Below, one piece after another: positions 15,658-22,830 of a DNA stretch of 64,000 bases. Within the stretch, counting starts at the first letter, position 1. Each line of letters opens with the position of its first letter. This DNA is from Palsa-739 sp035532535 (GTDB taxonomy: Bacteria; Actinomycetota; Thermoleophilia; Gaiellales; Gaiellaceae): positions 1 through 64,000 of the forward strand of contig DATKQT010000032.1 in assembly GCA_035532535.1 (NCBI GenBank). Direction: 5' to 3'. The notes beneath the pieces were generated by a model. That model searched no databases and was not told the origin of the DNA. It saw nothing but the letters and a program-made list of their open reading frames with translations. Position numbers and translations under genes: made by a program.

Positions 15658-17292
15658 ATGGCTCACAAAGAGCTGAAGTTCAACGAGGATGCACGGCGCG
15701 CTCTCGAGCGCGGCGTGAACACCCTCGCCGACGCGGTCAAGGTCACCCTTGGCCCGAAGGGCCGGTACGTCGTGCTGGACAAGAAGTTCGGCGCGCCGAC
15801 CATCACGAACGACGGCGTCACCATCGCTCGCGAGATCGAGGTCGAGGACGTCTTCGAGAACCAGGGCGCACAGCTCGTGCGCGAGGTCGCAACGGCGACG
15901 AACGATGTCGCCGGCGACGGAACCACCACCGCGACCGTGCTCGCCCAGGCGATCGTTCGCGAGGGCCTGAAGAACGTTGCCGCCGGCGCGAACCCCATGG
16001 GGCTCAAGCGCGGCATCGAGAAGGCCGTCGACGCAGTCGTCGAGAACCTCAAGTCGCAGTCGAAGAGCGTCTCCGGCAAGGAGGACATCGCCCGCGTGGC
16101 GACCGTCTCCTCGCGCGAGCGCGAGATCGGCGATGTGATTGCGGACTCGATCGAGAAGGTCGGCAAGGACGGCGTCGTGAACGTCGAGGAGGGCCAGACC
16201 CTTGGCCTCGAGCTCGAGTTCACCGAGGGCATGCAGTTCGACAAGGGCTACCTCTCGCCGTACATGATCACCGACGCCGAGCGCATGGAGGCGGTGCTGG
16301 ACGAACCGTTCGTCCTCGTCGCCAACCAGAAGATCGGCGCGGTCAAGGATCTCCTGCCCGTGCTCGAGCAGGTCATCCAGGCCGGCCGTCCGCTGCTGAT
16401 CGTGGCGGAGGACGTCGAGGGCGAGTCGCTCGCGACGATCGTCGTCAACAAGCTGCGCGGCACCTTCCAGGCCGTCGCCGTCAAGGCGCCCGGCTTCGGT
16501 GACCGCCGCAAGCGGATGCTCGAGGACATCGCCATCCTCACGGGTGCCGAAGTCATCACCGAGGAGATGGGTCTCAAGCTCGAGAACACGAAGATCTCGC
16601 AGCTCGGCAAGGCCCGTCGTGTCGTCGTCGACAAGGACTCGACCACCATCATCGATGGTGCCGGCGAGTCCGACGCGATCAAGGGCCGGATCAAGCAGCT
16701 GAAGGCGGAGATCGAGAACACCGACTCCGACTTCGATCGCGAGAAGCTCCAGGAGCGCCTCGCGAAGCTGTCCGGCGGCGTCGCCGTCGTCAAGGTCGGC
16801 GCTTCGACCGAGACGGAGATGAAGGAGAAGAAGCACCGCGTCGAGGACGCTCTCCAGGCCGCTCGCGCGGCACTCGAGGAGGGTCAGGTTCCCGGCGGCG
16901 GCGTCGCGCTCATCAACGCGGCGGACGCTGTCAAGGACCAGCTCCTCGCGGAGCTCGAGGGCGACGAGCAGACGGGTGCGAAGATCATCATCCGCGCGCT
17001 CGAGGAGCCCCTCCGCCAGCTCGCGGCCAACGCGGGCCTCGAGGGCTCGATCGCGGTTGCAAGCGTTCGCAGCGCCCAGAAGGGCTGGGGCCTGAACGTC
17101 GATACGGGTGAAGTCGAGGATCTGCTCAAGTCGGGCATCGGCGATCCCACGATGGTCACGCGCTCCGCGCTGCAGAACGCAGCATCGATCGCGAAGAACA
17201 TCCTCACCACCGAGGCGATCGTCGCCGAGGCACCGGACAAGTCCGGCGCCGGTATGGGCGGCGGCATGCCCGACATGGGCGGGATGATGTAA
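15658..17292 (+). CDS. groL: Chaperonin GroEL
   Basis: Protein of 544 aa forming the 14-mer folding chamber. The ATP site VTLGPKGR and AGDGTTTATVLAQ are intact, and the C-terminal tail GMGGGMPDMGGMM is the flexible GGM type, not the His-rich tail of extra actinobacterial GroEL1 copies. This is therefore likely the essential housekeeping copy. A hairpin terminator follows. Long antisense reading frames over this gene are shadows. Confidence 0.98.
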   Translation: MAHKELKFNEDARRALERGVNTLADAVKVTLGPKGRYVVLDKKFGAPTITNDGVTIAREIEVEDVFENQGAQLVREVATATNDVAGDGTTTATVLAQAIVREGLKNVAAGANPMGLKRGIEKAVDAVVENLKSQSKSVSGKEDIARVATVSSREREIGDVIADSIEKVGKDGVVNVEEGQTLGLELEFTEGMQFDKGYLSPYMITDAERMEAVLDEPFVLVANQKIGAVKDLLPVLEQVIQAGRPLLIVAEDVEGESLATIVVNKLRGTFQAVAVKAPGFGDRRKRMLEDIAILTGAEVITEEMGLKLENTKISQLGKARRVVVDKDSTTIIDGAGESDAIKGRIKQLKAEIENTDSDFDREKLQERLAKLSGGVAVVKVGASTETEMKEKKHRVEDALQAARAALEEGQVPGGGVALINAADAVKDQLLAELEGDEQTGAKIIIRALEEPLRQLAANAGLEGSIAVASVRSAQKGWGLNVDTGEVEDLLKSGIGDPTMVTRSALQNAASIAKNILTTEAIVAEAPDKSGAGMGGGMPDMGGMM

Positions 17293-17319
17293 ACGAGCCT
17301 TCGGGCTACTGCTGGAAGC

Positions 17320-17345
17320 GAAGGGCGGCCGCCAGGCCGCCCTTC
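17320..17345. terminator. groESL terminator hairpin
   Basis: An 11-bp perfect stem (GAAGGGCGGCC / GGCCGCCCTTC) with a GCCA loop lies 28 bases after groEL. A smaller AGCC-TTCG-GGCT hairpin precedes it. The convergent oxidoreductase gene ends 6 bases beyond, so it may serve both directions. Confidence 0.8.
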
Positions 17346-17351
17346 GTCGTC

Positions 17352-17963
17352 CTAGAACCCGTACCGCTCTTCTTTCCAGTAGTCCGCGTTGTTGTTGTAG
17401 CCGTACCGCTCCCAGAAGCCCGGCTTGTCGGCGGCGGTGAGCTCGATTCCTCTGAGCCACTTCGCGCTCTTCCAGAAGTACTTCGTCGGGACGAAGAGGC
17501 GGACCGGCCAGCCGTGGTCCGGGGTGAGCGGCTCGCCGTCGGCTTCGTACACGATCAACGCGTTCTCGTCCTCGATCGCGGCGAGCGGCGAGTTCGCGGT
17601 GAACCCTGCCTCCGCGTGCGCGATGGCGAAGTGGGCGCTCGGCTTCGGCTGCACGAGCTTTGCGATCTCGCGCCAGTGCACGCCTTTGAAGTGCGCGTCG
17701 AAGCGGCTCCAGCGCGTGACGCAATGGATGTCGCTCGTCACCTCGGTCGCCGGCAGCGCCGTCAGCTCCTCGAAGGTCAGCGTGACCTCGTTCTCGACCT
17801 CGCCCCACACGCGCAGGTCCCAGGTTGCGAGATCCACCTTCGGCACGTCGCCCGCGTGCAGCACCGGCCACTTCTCGGTCAGGTATTGGCCCGGCGGGAG
17901 CCTGGCGGGGTCGAAGCCCGCCGCGCGCACCTTGTCCTCGGCCTTCGAGCGGAAGAGCGGCAT
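17352..17963 (-). CDS. Sulfite-oxidase-like molybdopterin oxidoreductase
   Basis: Protein of 203 aa made of the molybdenum cofactor domain alone. The cofactor-binding cysteine lies in SDIHCVTRWS and is followed by the HFKGVHWREI loop; DHGWPVRLFVP is the usual substrate-side motif. No signal peptide or heme domain is seen, so it is probably a cytoplasmic member of the SUOX-like group. The natural substrate is unknown. It is convergent with groEL. Confidence 0.85.
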   Translation of the reverse strand: MPLFRSKAEDKVRAAGFDPARLPPGQYLTEKWPVLHAGDVPKVDLATWDLRVWGEVENEVTLTFEELTALPATEVTSDIHCVTRWSRFDAHFKGVHWREIAKLVQPKPSAHFAIAHAEAGFTANSPLAAIEDENALIVYEADGEPLTPDHGWPVRLFVPTKYFWKSAKWLRGIELTAADKPGFWERYGYNNNADYWKEERYGF

Positions 17964-17983
17964 CGCGTTCGTACACTAATCCC

Positions 17984-18661
17984 ATGGAGGTGGCACAGCG
18001 CCCGCGCGCCTTCGTCCGGGTTGCCGGACCGGATGCGCGCGACTATCTCCAGCGCATGGTGTCGAACGACGTCGACGCGCTCGCGGTCGGCGACTCGTGC
18101 CCGGCGCTCCTGCTGACGGCGAAGGCGCGGTTGATTGCGCCGCTCGTCGTCTGGCGGCGCGGCGAGGACGACTACCTGCTCCTCACCGAGCCGGAGCTGG
18201 GCGAACCTGTGCTCGCGCACCTGACGCGCATGCGCCTCCGGGCGAGCTGCGAGATCGCGCCGGAGGAGCACGAGACCGTGCTCGCGTTCGGCGGTGACGG
18301 CATCACCAGCGACTTTCCGGGCGCCGTCGAAATGCTCGACGCCGGACTCGAGCCGACGCTCTCCGCGGACGAGCTCGAGCTGCGCCGCATCGAAGCCGGT
18401 GTCCCGCGCTGGGGACATGAGCTCGACGACCGTGTCCTCCCCGCGGAGGCCGGGCTCGACGAGACGCACATCAGCTTCACGAAGGGTTGCTACCCGGGCC
18501 AGGAGCCGATCGCGCGCCTGCACTACCGCGGGCACGTCAACCGCAAGCTGCAGGTGGTCGACCTCGATGACGAGACGGCGGTCGAGCGCGTGACGAGCTC
18601 GGCGCGCCGCCCCGACGGCTCCGTTGTCGCCCTCGCGTACGTGCGCACGAAAGGTGGCTAG
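17984..18661 (+). CDS. ygfZ: YgfZ/GcvT-like folate-binding protein
   Basis: Protein of 225 aa with the signature KGCYPGQEPIARLHYRG near residue 167, including the conserved cysteine of YgfZ. These tetrahydrofolate-binding proteins support iron-sulfur enzymes such as the radical SAM MiaB. The window encodes several radical SAM enzymes (LipA, MqnE, MqnC). TACACT stands 6 bases before the ATG, suggesting leaderless initiation. The next small gene overlaps its 3' end by 8 bases. Confidence 0.88.
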   Translation: MEVAQRPRAFVRVAGPDARDYLQRMVSNDVDALAVGDSCPALLLTAKARLIAPLVVWRRGEDDYLLLTEPELGEPVLAHLTRMRLRASCEIAPEEHETVLAFGGDGITSDFPGAVEMLDAGLEPTLSADELELRRIEAGVPRWGHELDDRVLPAEAGLDETHISFTKGCYPGQEPIARLHYRGHVNRKLQVVDLDDETAVERVTSSARRPDGSVVALAYVRTKGG

Positions 18662-18932
18662 GCTCGAGCCCGCCGCGTGGTGGTCGGTGCGTGCGGCGCA
18701 CAACCTCAAGCCGGCGACGTACCGCTGTCCGCTCTGCGGGTACCGGCTGCACGCGATGGCGCCGCACGTGCTCATCGCTCCCGAAGGAGACACGAGCCGC
18801 CGGCGGCATGCGCACGCCGAGTGCGTTCAGGCCGCGCGCGAGCAGGGCCGCATGGCGAGTTACGACGAGTGGCGGAAAACGCAGCCGCGCAAGGGCATGC
18901 GGCTACACTGGCCGTTCCCGAAGCGCCCGTAG
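18654..18932 (+). CDS. Small zinc-finger-like protein overlapping a tRNA gene
   Basis: Protein of 92 aa from a GTG start inside the end of ygfZ. One CPLC knuckle (YRCPLCGYRL) and a later histidine-rich RRRHAHAEC could bind one metal. The tail is basic (KTQPRKGMRLHWPFPKRP). Its stop codon TAG lies within the first ten bases of the downstream tRNA gene, so the transcript overlaps the tRNA. Function unknown; the start is uncertain, with an internal GTG near 18687 possible. Confidence 0.6.
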   Translation: MARLEPAAWWSVRAAHNLKPATYRCPLCGYRLHAMAPHVLIAPEGDTSRRRHAHAECVQAAREQGRMASYDEWRKTQPRKGMRLHWPFPKRP

Positions 18933-18995
18933 CTCAGGGGATAGAGCGCTGCCCTGCGGAGGCAGAGGTCGCATGTTCGAATCATGCCGGGCGCA
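18923..18995 (+). tRNA. tRNA-Arg, anticodon GCG
   Basis: A full cloverleaf folds: acceptor GCGCCCG/CGGGCGC, D stem GCTC/GAGC, anticodon stem CTGCC/GGCAG with loop CTGCGGA, T stem GCATG/CATGC with loop TTCGAAT, and discriminator A. The anticodon is GCG, reading CGC (Arg); C35 and G36 are arginine identity bases. No CCA is encoded. TACACT at 18904-18909 could be the -10. Most bacteria read CGC with an inosine-modified ACG tRNA, so GCG is unusual. The body resembles the common tRNA-Arg(CCG). Confidence 0.9.
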
Positions 18996-19001
18996 TTCTC
19001 C

Positions 19002-19715
19002 GTGACCATCGGCGTCCTGCATCCCGGCGAGATGGGTGCGGCGATCGGATCTGCACTCCGGTCCGCCGGGCACACGGTGCTCTGGGCGTCCACCGGACGC
19101 AGCGCGGACACCGCGCGCCGCGCACGCGAAGCAGGGCTCGAAGATGCAGGCACGCTCGCCGAGCTTTCACGGCGGTGCGACGTCCTCATCTCGGTCTGTC
19201 CGCCGCACGCGGCCGTTGATGTCGCGCGCGACTTCACCGCGTTCGAGGGCGTCTACGTCGACGCGAACGCCGTCTCGCCGGCCACAGCGCGCACGATTGC
19301 GGGCATCGTGCCGCGCTACGTCGACGGCGGCATCATCGGGACGCCGGGCGCGCTGCGCATCTATCTCTCCGGAGCCGACGCCAGTGCCGTCGCCGGCCTC
19401 TTCGACGCAACCGTTGTCTCCAACGCGTCCGCGTTGAAGATGGCGTATGCCGCGTGGACGAAAGGAACGGCGGCACTCATCCTTGCCGTTCGCGACCTCG
19501 CTGAGGCCGAGGGAGTCGGCGATGCGCTCCGCGATGAGTGGCTGCTCTCGCAGCCGCGGCTCGCCGACCGGCTCGCCTCGGCGGAACGCTCCGCGCGCAC
19601 GAAGGGCTGGCGCTGGGTGGGCGAGATGGAGGAGATCGCCGACACCTTCGCGGCCGACGGGCTCCCTGACGGATTTCACCGCGCCGCTGCGGAGATGTTC
19701 CGCCGCGAGAGCTAG
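19002..19715 (+). CDS. NAD(P)-dependent 6-phosphogluconate-dehydrogenase-like protein
   Basis: Protein of 237 aa. The N-terminal Rossmann fold (IGVLHPGEMGAAIGSALRSAG) is that of beta-hydroxyacid dehydrogenases. The C-terminal half, with TKGWRWVGEMEEIADTF, resembles the DUF1932 domain that replaces the usual all-helical domain. An upstream ATG at 18984 lies inside the tRNA, so the GTG 7 bases beyond the tRNA is chosen. The substrate is unknown. The stop overlaps the convergent neighbour in the bases CTAG. Confidence 0.75.
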   Translation: MTIGVLHPGEMGAAIGSALRSAGHTVLWASTGRSADTARRAREAGLEDAGTLAELSRRCDVLISVCPPHAAVDVARDFTAFEGVYVDANAVSPATARTIAGIVPRYVDGGIIGTPGALRIYLSGADASAVAGLFDATVVSNASALKMAYAAWTKGTAALILAVRDLAEAEGVGDALRDEWLLSQPRLADRLASAERSARTKGWRWVGEMEEIADTFAADGLPDGFHRAAAEMFRRES

Positions 19716-20083
19716 CGGTAAGACCCGAGCGCGGCGACGGCGTTTTCGAGCTGCGCGTGCACGCTTGCGGCGACGTACACCGTCCACGGATGCGCCCACG
19801 CGTCGCCGGTCCACGCAACGACCGGCTTGCCGACGGAGTGCGCATACCACGCCTCCATCGCGGTCCCCTCGTCCGGTTCGGTGAAAGCCGCCAGCACCGC
19901 GTCGCAGGAATCGATGTCGGCGAGGTCTCCCTCGACGATCTCGCCCTCGTTTCCCTCCGTGCGGCCCCGGAAGTCGCGGCGCATCGGGTCGACCGGTTCC
20001 CATCCGATTCTCCGTGCGAGCTCGGTTGCGCGCCGGCGGTATTCGTCCGCGTGCGGTGGCCCTGCGAGGTAGACGCGCTTCAC
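19712..20083 (-). CDS. Nucleoside 2-deoxyribosyltransferase-like protein
   Basis: Protein of 123 aa. VYLAGPPHADEY at the N-terminus and CDAVLAAFTEPDEGTAMEAWYAHSVGKPVVAW match the fold and active-site Glu region of nucleoside 2-deoxyribosyltransferases, which swap bases on deoxynucleosides in salvage. The GTG start is preferred because an ATG at 20101 would share its bases with the queF start. Its probable -10 (GACACT) overlaps the queF -10 on the other strand. Confidence 0.7.
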   Translation of the reverse strand: MKRVYLAGPPHADEYRRRATELARRIGWEPVDPMRRDFRGRTEGNEGEIVEGDLADIDSCDAVLAAFTEPDEGTAMEAWYAHSVGKPVVAWTGDAWAHPWTVYVAASVHAQLENAVAALGSYR

Positions 20084-20099
20084 GCGTACAGTGTCGCGC

Positions 20100-20462
20100 A
20101 TGGAGTTCGTCGCGCTGGGACACGCGGGGAGCGAGCACTATGCCGGCCTCGAGACGTTCCCGAACCCCGGAGTGCGTGAGGTCGAGATGACGAGCGACGA
20201 GCTCACGGCCGTCTGCCCGATCACGGCGCAGCCCGACTTCTACGTCGCGCGCATCGTCTATCGACCCGACAGCCTCTGCCTCGAGTCGAAGTCGCTGAAG
20301 CTCTATCTCGCCCGCTTCAGGAACGAAGGCGCCTTCGGCGAGGCGCTTGCGGTGCAGATCAGGGACGATGTCGCGGCCGCGCTGAAGCTCCAGGCCGCCG
20401 CGGTGACCGTGACGCTCACGCAGAAGGCGCGTGGAGGCATCACGATCACCGCGACGGCGTAA
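20100..20462 (+). CDS. queF: NADPH-dependent 7-cyano-7-deazaguanine (preQ0) reductase
   Basis: Protein of 120 aa, the short T-fold type, which reduces preQ0 to preQ1 for queuosine in tRNA. Catalytic Cys39 lies in AVCPITAQPDFY with Asp46, and the family signature ESKSLKLYL is at residues 62-70. No other queuosine genes lie in the window. TACAGT stands 7 bases before the ATG (leaderless pattern). Confidence 0.93.
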   Translation: MEFVALGHAGSEHYAGLETFPNPGVREVEMTSDELTAVCPITAQPDFYVARIVYRPDSLCLESKSLKLYLARFRNEGAFGEALAVQIRDDVAAALKLQAAAVTVTLTQKARGGITITATA

Positions 20463-20468
20463 TCAGGG

Positions 20469-20966
20469 TCAGCCTGCGAGCGTCGATCCGGTCTCGACGA
20501 CCGACTTGAGGTCGTTGAGGATCCAGCTCCAGCCGCCGCCCATCCCGGGAGTGGAGCTCGTGACCATGACGAGCGTCTGCGGAGCGTTCTCGAGCTCGTG
20601 CAGGACGCGCAGCTTCGTCACGCCGGCGCCGAACTCGGACAGCTCGAACGTCACGCGCGTCGGACCTTCGGCGTCGACCTCGAAGCCGAAGTGCGGCTGG
20701 AAGGTCTGCACGAGCCTGCTCGGCCTGTCCACCTCGAGGATCTCGCCGTCGACGACGACATCTCCCTGCCAGCCGCCCGCCTTCATCCCCTCGGACGGGA
20801 GCTGCTTGTACGAGCCGCCCGCCCGCAGGTCGATCTCGAGCGGGCACTGGTAGCCGTACTTCGTTGCCCACTCGGGCGACGTGAGTGCATCCCACACGGT
20901 CTCCCGCGGCGCCTTGATGAACACCTCGTAGACGTGCGTCGTTCCGGTCTCGGTCATCGTGCTCAT
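20469..20966 (-). CDS. SRPBCC/AHSA1-type ligand-binding protein
   Basis: Protein of 165 aa with the START-like beginning VYEVFIKAPRETVWDALTSPEWATKYGY and the family end WSWILNDLKSVVETG. Members bind hydrophobic ligands and commonly sit next to ArsR regulators, as here. Its ATG overlaps the ArsR stop as ATGA, so the two are co-translated. Ligand unknown. Confidence 0.82.
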   Translation of the reverse strand: MSTMTETGTTHVYEVFIKAPRETVWDALTSPEWATKYGYQCPLEIDLRAGGSYKQLPSEGMKAGGWQGDVVVDGEILEVDRPSRLVQTFQPHFGFEVDAEGPTRVTFELSEFGAGVTKLRVLHELENAPQTLVMVTSSTPGMGGGWSWILNDLKSVVETGSTLAG

Positions 20967-21283
20967 GCAGTCTCCTCCAATTCGTGCTTGAGATTCGCGA
21001 GCGCCGCTACGCGGTGCTCCGTGTACTTGTCGATCCAGCGGTCGTGGACGAGGCGGATCGGAACCGGGTTGAGGTAGTGGAACTTCTCCCGGCCTTCCCG
21101 CCGCGTGACGACGAGCCCGGCGTCCTCGAGCACGCGCAGGTGCTTCATGACCCCGAAGCGCGTCATCTCCAGCTCCGACTCGAGCTCGGTGAGCGTGCGG
21201 CCGTCGCGCTCGAAGAGCCGGTCGAGGAGGTGCCTGCGCGTGGGATCCGCCAGAGCCTTGAAGATGCGGTCGTCGTCATCCAC
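20963..21283 (-). CDS. ArsR-family winged-helix regulator
   Basis: Protein of 106 aa: FKALADPTRRHLLDRLFERDGRTLTELESELEMTRFGVMKHL is the winged helix of the ArsR subgroup paired with SRPBCC proteins. No metal-binding CXC is present, so it is not a classical arsenic sensor. The GTG start is preferred over an ATG 30 bases upstream because TATTCT stands 7 bases before it. A 16-base inverted repeat just upstream is a likely operator shared with the divergent gene. Confidence 0.82.
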   Translation of the reverse strand: MDDDDRIFKALADPTRRHLLDRLFERDGRTLTELESELEMTRFGVMKHLRVLEDAGLVVTRREGREKFHYLNPVPIRLVHDRWIDKYTEHRVAALANLKHELEETA

Positions 21284-21297
21284 GAACAGGAGAATAG

Positions 21298-21313
21298 GTG
21301 ACCGAACGGTCAC
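21298..21313. promoter_or_regulatory. Inverted repeat, candidate ArsR operator
   Basis: GTGACCG-AA-CGGTCAC has 7-base perfect arms. It covers the first codons of the divergent cyclodeaminase gene and lies 15 bases upstream of the ArsR start, so a bound repressor could affect both genes. Inferred from symmetry and position. Confidence 0.4.
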
Positions 21314-22239
21314 ATGTCAAGCCGCTCTTCTTGACCGAGAACGAGGTGGCCGAGCTGCTCCCGCCTGCCGCCGCGGTCGAGGCGATCGAGGCGTGCTTCG
21401 GCCGCATGGCGCGCGGCGCGGTCGAGAACAGGCCGCGCTACCGCCTGCCGCTCGAGCACGGCGCGCTCGCGGTGATGGCGGCGTCCGATCTCGAGCTTGG
21501 ATACGCCGGTGCGAAGGTGTACTCCGGGATGCGCGAGGGCGCCCGCTTCGTCGTCCTCCTCTTTCGCACCGACCGGCCGGAGCTCGTCGCGGTCATCGAC
21601 GCGGACAAGCTGGGCCAGCTCCGGACGGGGGCGGCGAGCGCGGTCGCCGCGAAGTATCTCGCGCGCCCGCGAGCGGCGAGCCTCGGCGTCATCGGCTGCG
21701 GGTGGCAGGCGCAGTCGCAGGTGGCATGCATCCGCGCGGCGGTCCCCGGCATCGAGCGCGTCGTCGCGTACTGCCGAACCGAGGAATCGCTGCGTGCGTT
21801 CTGCGAGGAGAACGGCGCCGAGCCGGGAGAGGCCGCGCGCGACGCCGCCGAGTGCGATGTCGTGGTCACCGTGACGGGCTCGCCCGATCCCGTCCTGCGC
21901 GGCGAGTGGCTTCAGCCGGGCGCGCTCGTGTGCGCGGTCGGCGCGAACGACGGGCGGCGGCGCGAGCTCGACAACGTCGTCCTCGAGCGTGCGACCTTCG
22001 TGTGCTGCGACTCGCTCGACGATGCGCGGCTCGAGTCGGCCGATCTGATCGAGCCGGTCGCGTCCGGCGTCCTCGATTGGCTCGAGGTGCACGAGCTCCA
22101 GGAGGTCGTCGCAGGCGAGGTTCCCGGCAGGCAGGCGGACGACGACATCGTCGTCTTCAAGTCCAATGGGCTCGCGGCCTGGGACGTCGCCGCCGCGGCC
22201 GCGGTGGTCGCTAGTGCTGCTCGCCGAGAGCGTGGATGA
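21298..22239 (+). CDS. Ornithine cyclodeaminase/mu-crystallin family protein
   Basis: Protein of 313 aa. The substrate-site region (GAKVYSGMREG, DADKLGQLRTGAASAVAAKYLARP) and the NAD-binding GVIGCGWQAQSQV are typical of the family, whose members act on ornithine, alanine or imino acids. The exact reaction is open. GTG start with AGGAGA 4 bases upstream. It is divergent from the ArsR/SRPBCC pair. Its last 29 bases overlap a small convergent gene. Confidence 0.85.
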   Translation: MTERSHVKPLFLTENEVAELLPPAAAVEAIEACFGRMARGAVENRPRYRLPLEHGALAVMAASDLELGYAGAKVYSGMREGARFVVLLFRTDRPELVAVIDADKLGQLRTGAASAVAAKYLARPRAASLGVIGCGWQAQSQVACIRAAVPGIERVVAYCRTEESLRAFCEENGAEPGEAARDAAECDVVVTVTGSPDPVLRGEWLQPGALVCAVGANDGRRRELDNVVLERATFVCCDSLDDARLESADLIEPVASGVLDWLEVHELQEVVAGEVPGRQADDDIVVFKSNGLAAWDVAAAAAVVASAARRERG

Positions 22240-22435
22240 CGTCCGCCCGCGAGAGCATCCGCTTCTGCTGTTCGGGGCTCAGACGGTTCTTGACGTACGG
22301 ATCCTCGAGGATCTCGTCGACGCGGCGGCCCGCGCCGTGCTCGCGGAGGAGATAGGCGACCACCGCTTCCTCCATCCGCGACCGCGCGAACAGGAACGAG
22401 AACGGATTCCGCCAAAAACGGGCCAGCCTCGGCAT
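22211..22435 (-). CDS. Small basic protein of unknown function
   Basis: Protein of 74 aa (MPRLARFWRNPFSFLFARSR...). The N-terminus is basic and aromatic; the rest is helical and charged (EDPYVKNRLSPEQQKRMLSR). TACAAT stands 7 bases before the ATG, a very good -10 for leaderless initiation, which is the main support for a real gene. The 3' end overlaps the cyclodeaminase gene. No family recognised. Confidence 0.5.
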   Translation of the reverse strand: MPRLARFWRNPFSFLFARSRMEEAVVAYLLREHGAGRRVDEILEDPYVKNRLSPEQQKRMLSRADVIHALGEQH

Positions 22436-22442
22436 GCGAGCG

Positions 22443-22452
22443 ATTGTATAGT
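22443..22452. promoter_or_regulatory. Overlapping divergent -10 elements
   Basis: ATTGTATAGT reads TATAGT on the plus strand, 7 bases before a GTG start, and TACAAT on the minus strand, 7 bases before an ATG start. Both flanking small genes would make leaderless mRNAs from promoters that share bases, so the two cannot easily fire together. Confidence 0.55.
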
Positions 22453-22459
22453 CGGGCTT

Positions 22460-22807
22460 GTGCAGGTTTCGACCGACCGCGGCAGGTTCGCGGAGCGGGT
22501 GCTCCACGGTGTGGACGACGCCGGAAACGACGAGCGCGTCGTCATCTGGATCGAGCGCAAAGCGGGCGCGATCTGGGCGGTCGGCCGTGCGGTCAACGCG
22601 CAGCACCGCAACGATCACGCGCCGCGGCCTGACGACTACATCTTCGAGGGGTACGAGCTCGAGGATGCGCTCGAGCAGGCGAACGCCGCGCTGGAGGACG
22701 ACCTGACCGTGTCGGAGGCGGACGGCCGGGCCGAGCACCTGCGGCCCTTCACCCGCGACGAGCTGTTGAAGCCGCTCGAAGCATGGTTCTTCGGGCGCAC
22801 GGCATAG
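22460..22807 (+). CDS. Small conserved-looking hypothetical protein
   Basis: Acidic protein of 115 aa from a GTG start. The N-terminal half is beta-rich (ERVVIWIERKAGAIWAVGRAV) and the C-terminal half helical (ELEDALEQANAALEDDLTV, RDELLKPLEAWFFG). TATAGT stands 7 bases upstream. It lies directly before mqnD with a 23-base gap. No known domain recognised. Confidence 0.55.
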   Translation: MQVSTDRGRFAERVLHGVDDAGNDERVVIWIERKAGAIWAVGRAVNAQHRNDHAPRPDDYIFEGYELEDALEQANAALEDDLTVSEADGRAEHLRPFTRDELLKPLEAWFFGRTA

Positions 22808-22830
22808 CGCATCGTCGATAGTTCGCACCC

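Noticed and set aside
15544..17985. 813-codon minus-strand frame over groES-groEL
   Set aside because: Antisense shadow of a certain groEL gene; its sequence is low-complexity Leu/Asp/Arg with no domain, as produced by GC-rich codon bias.
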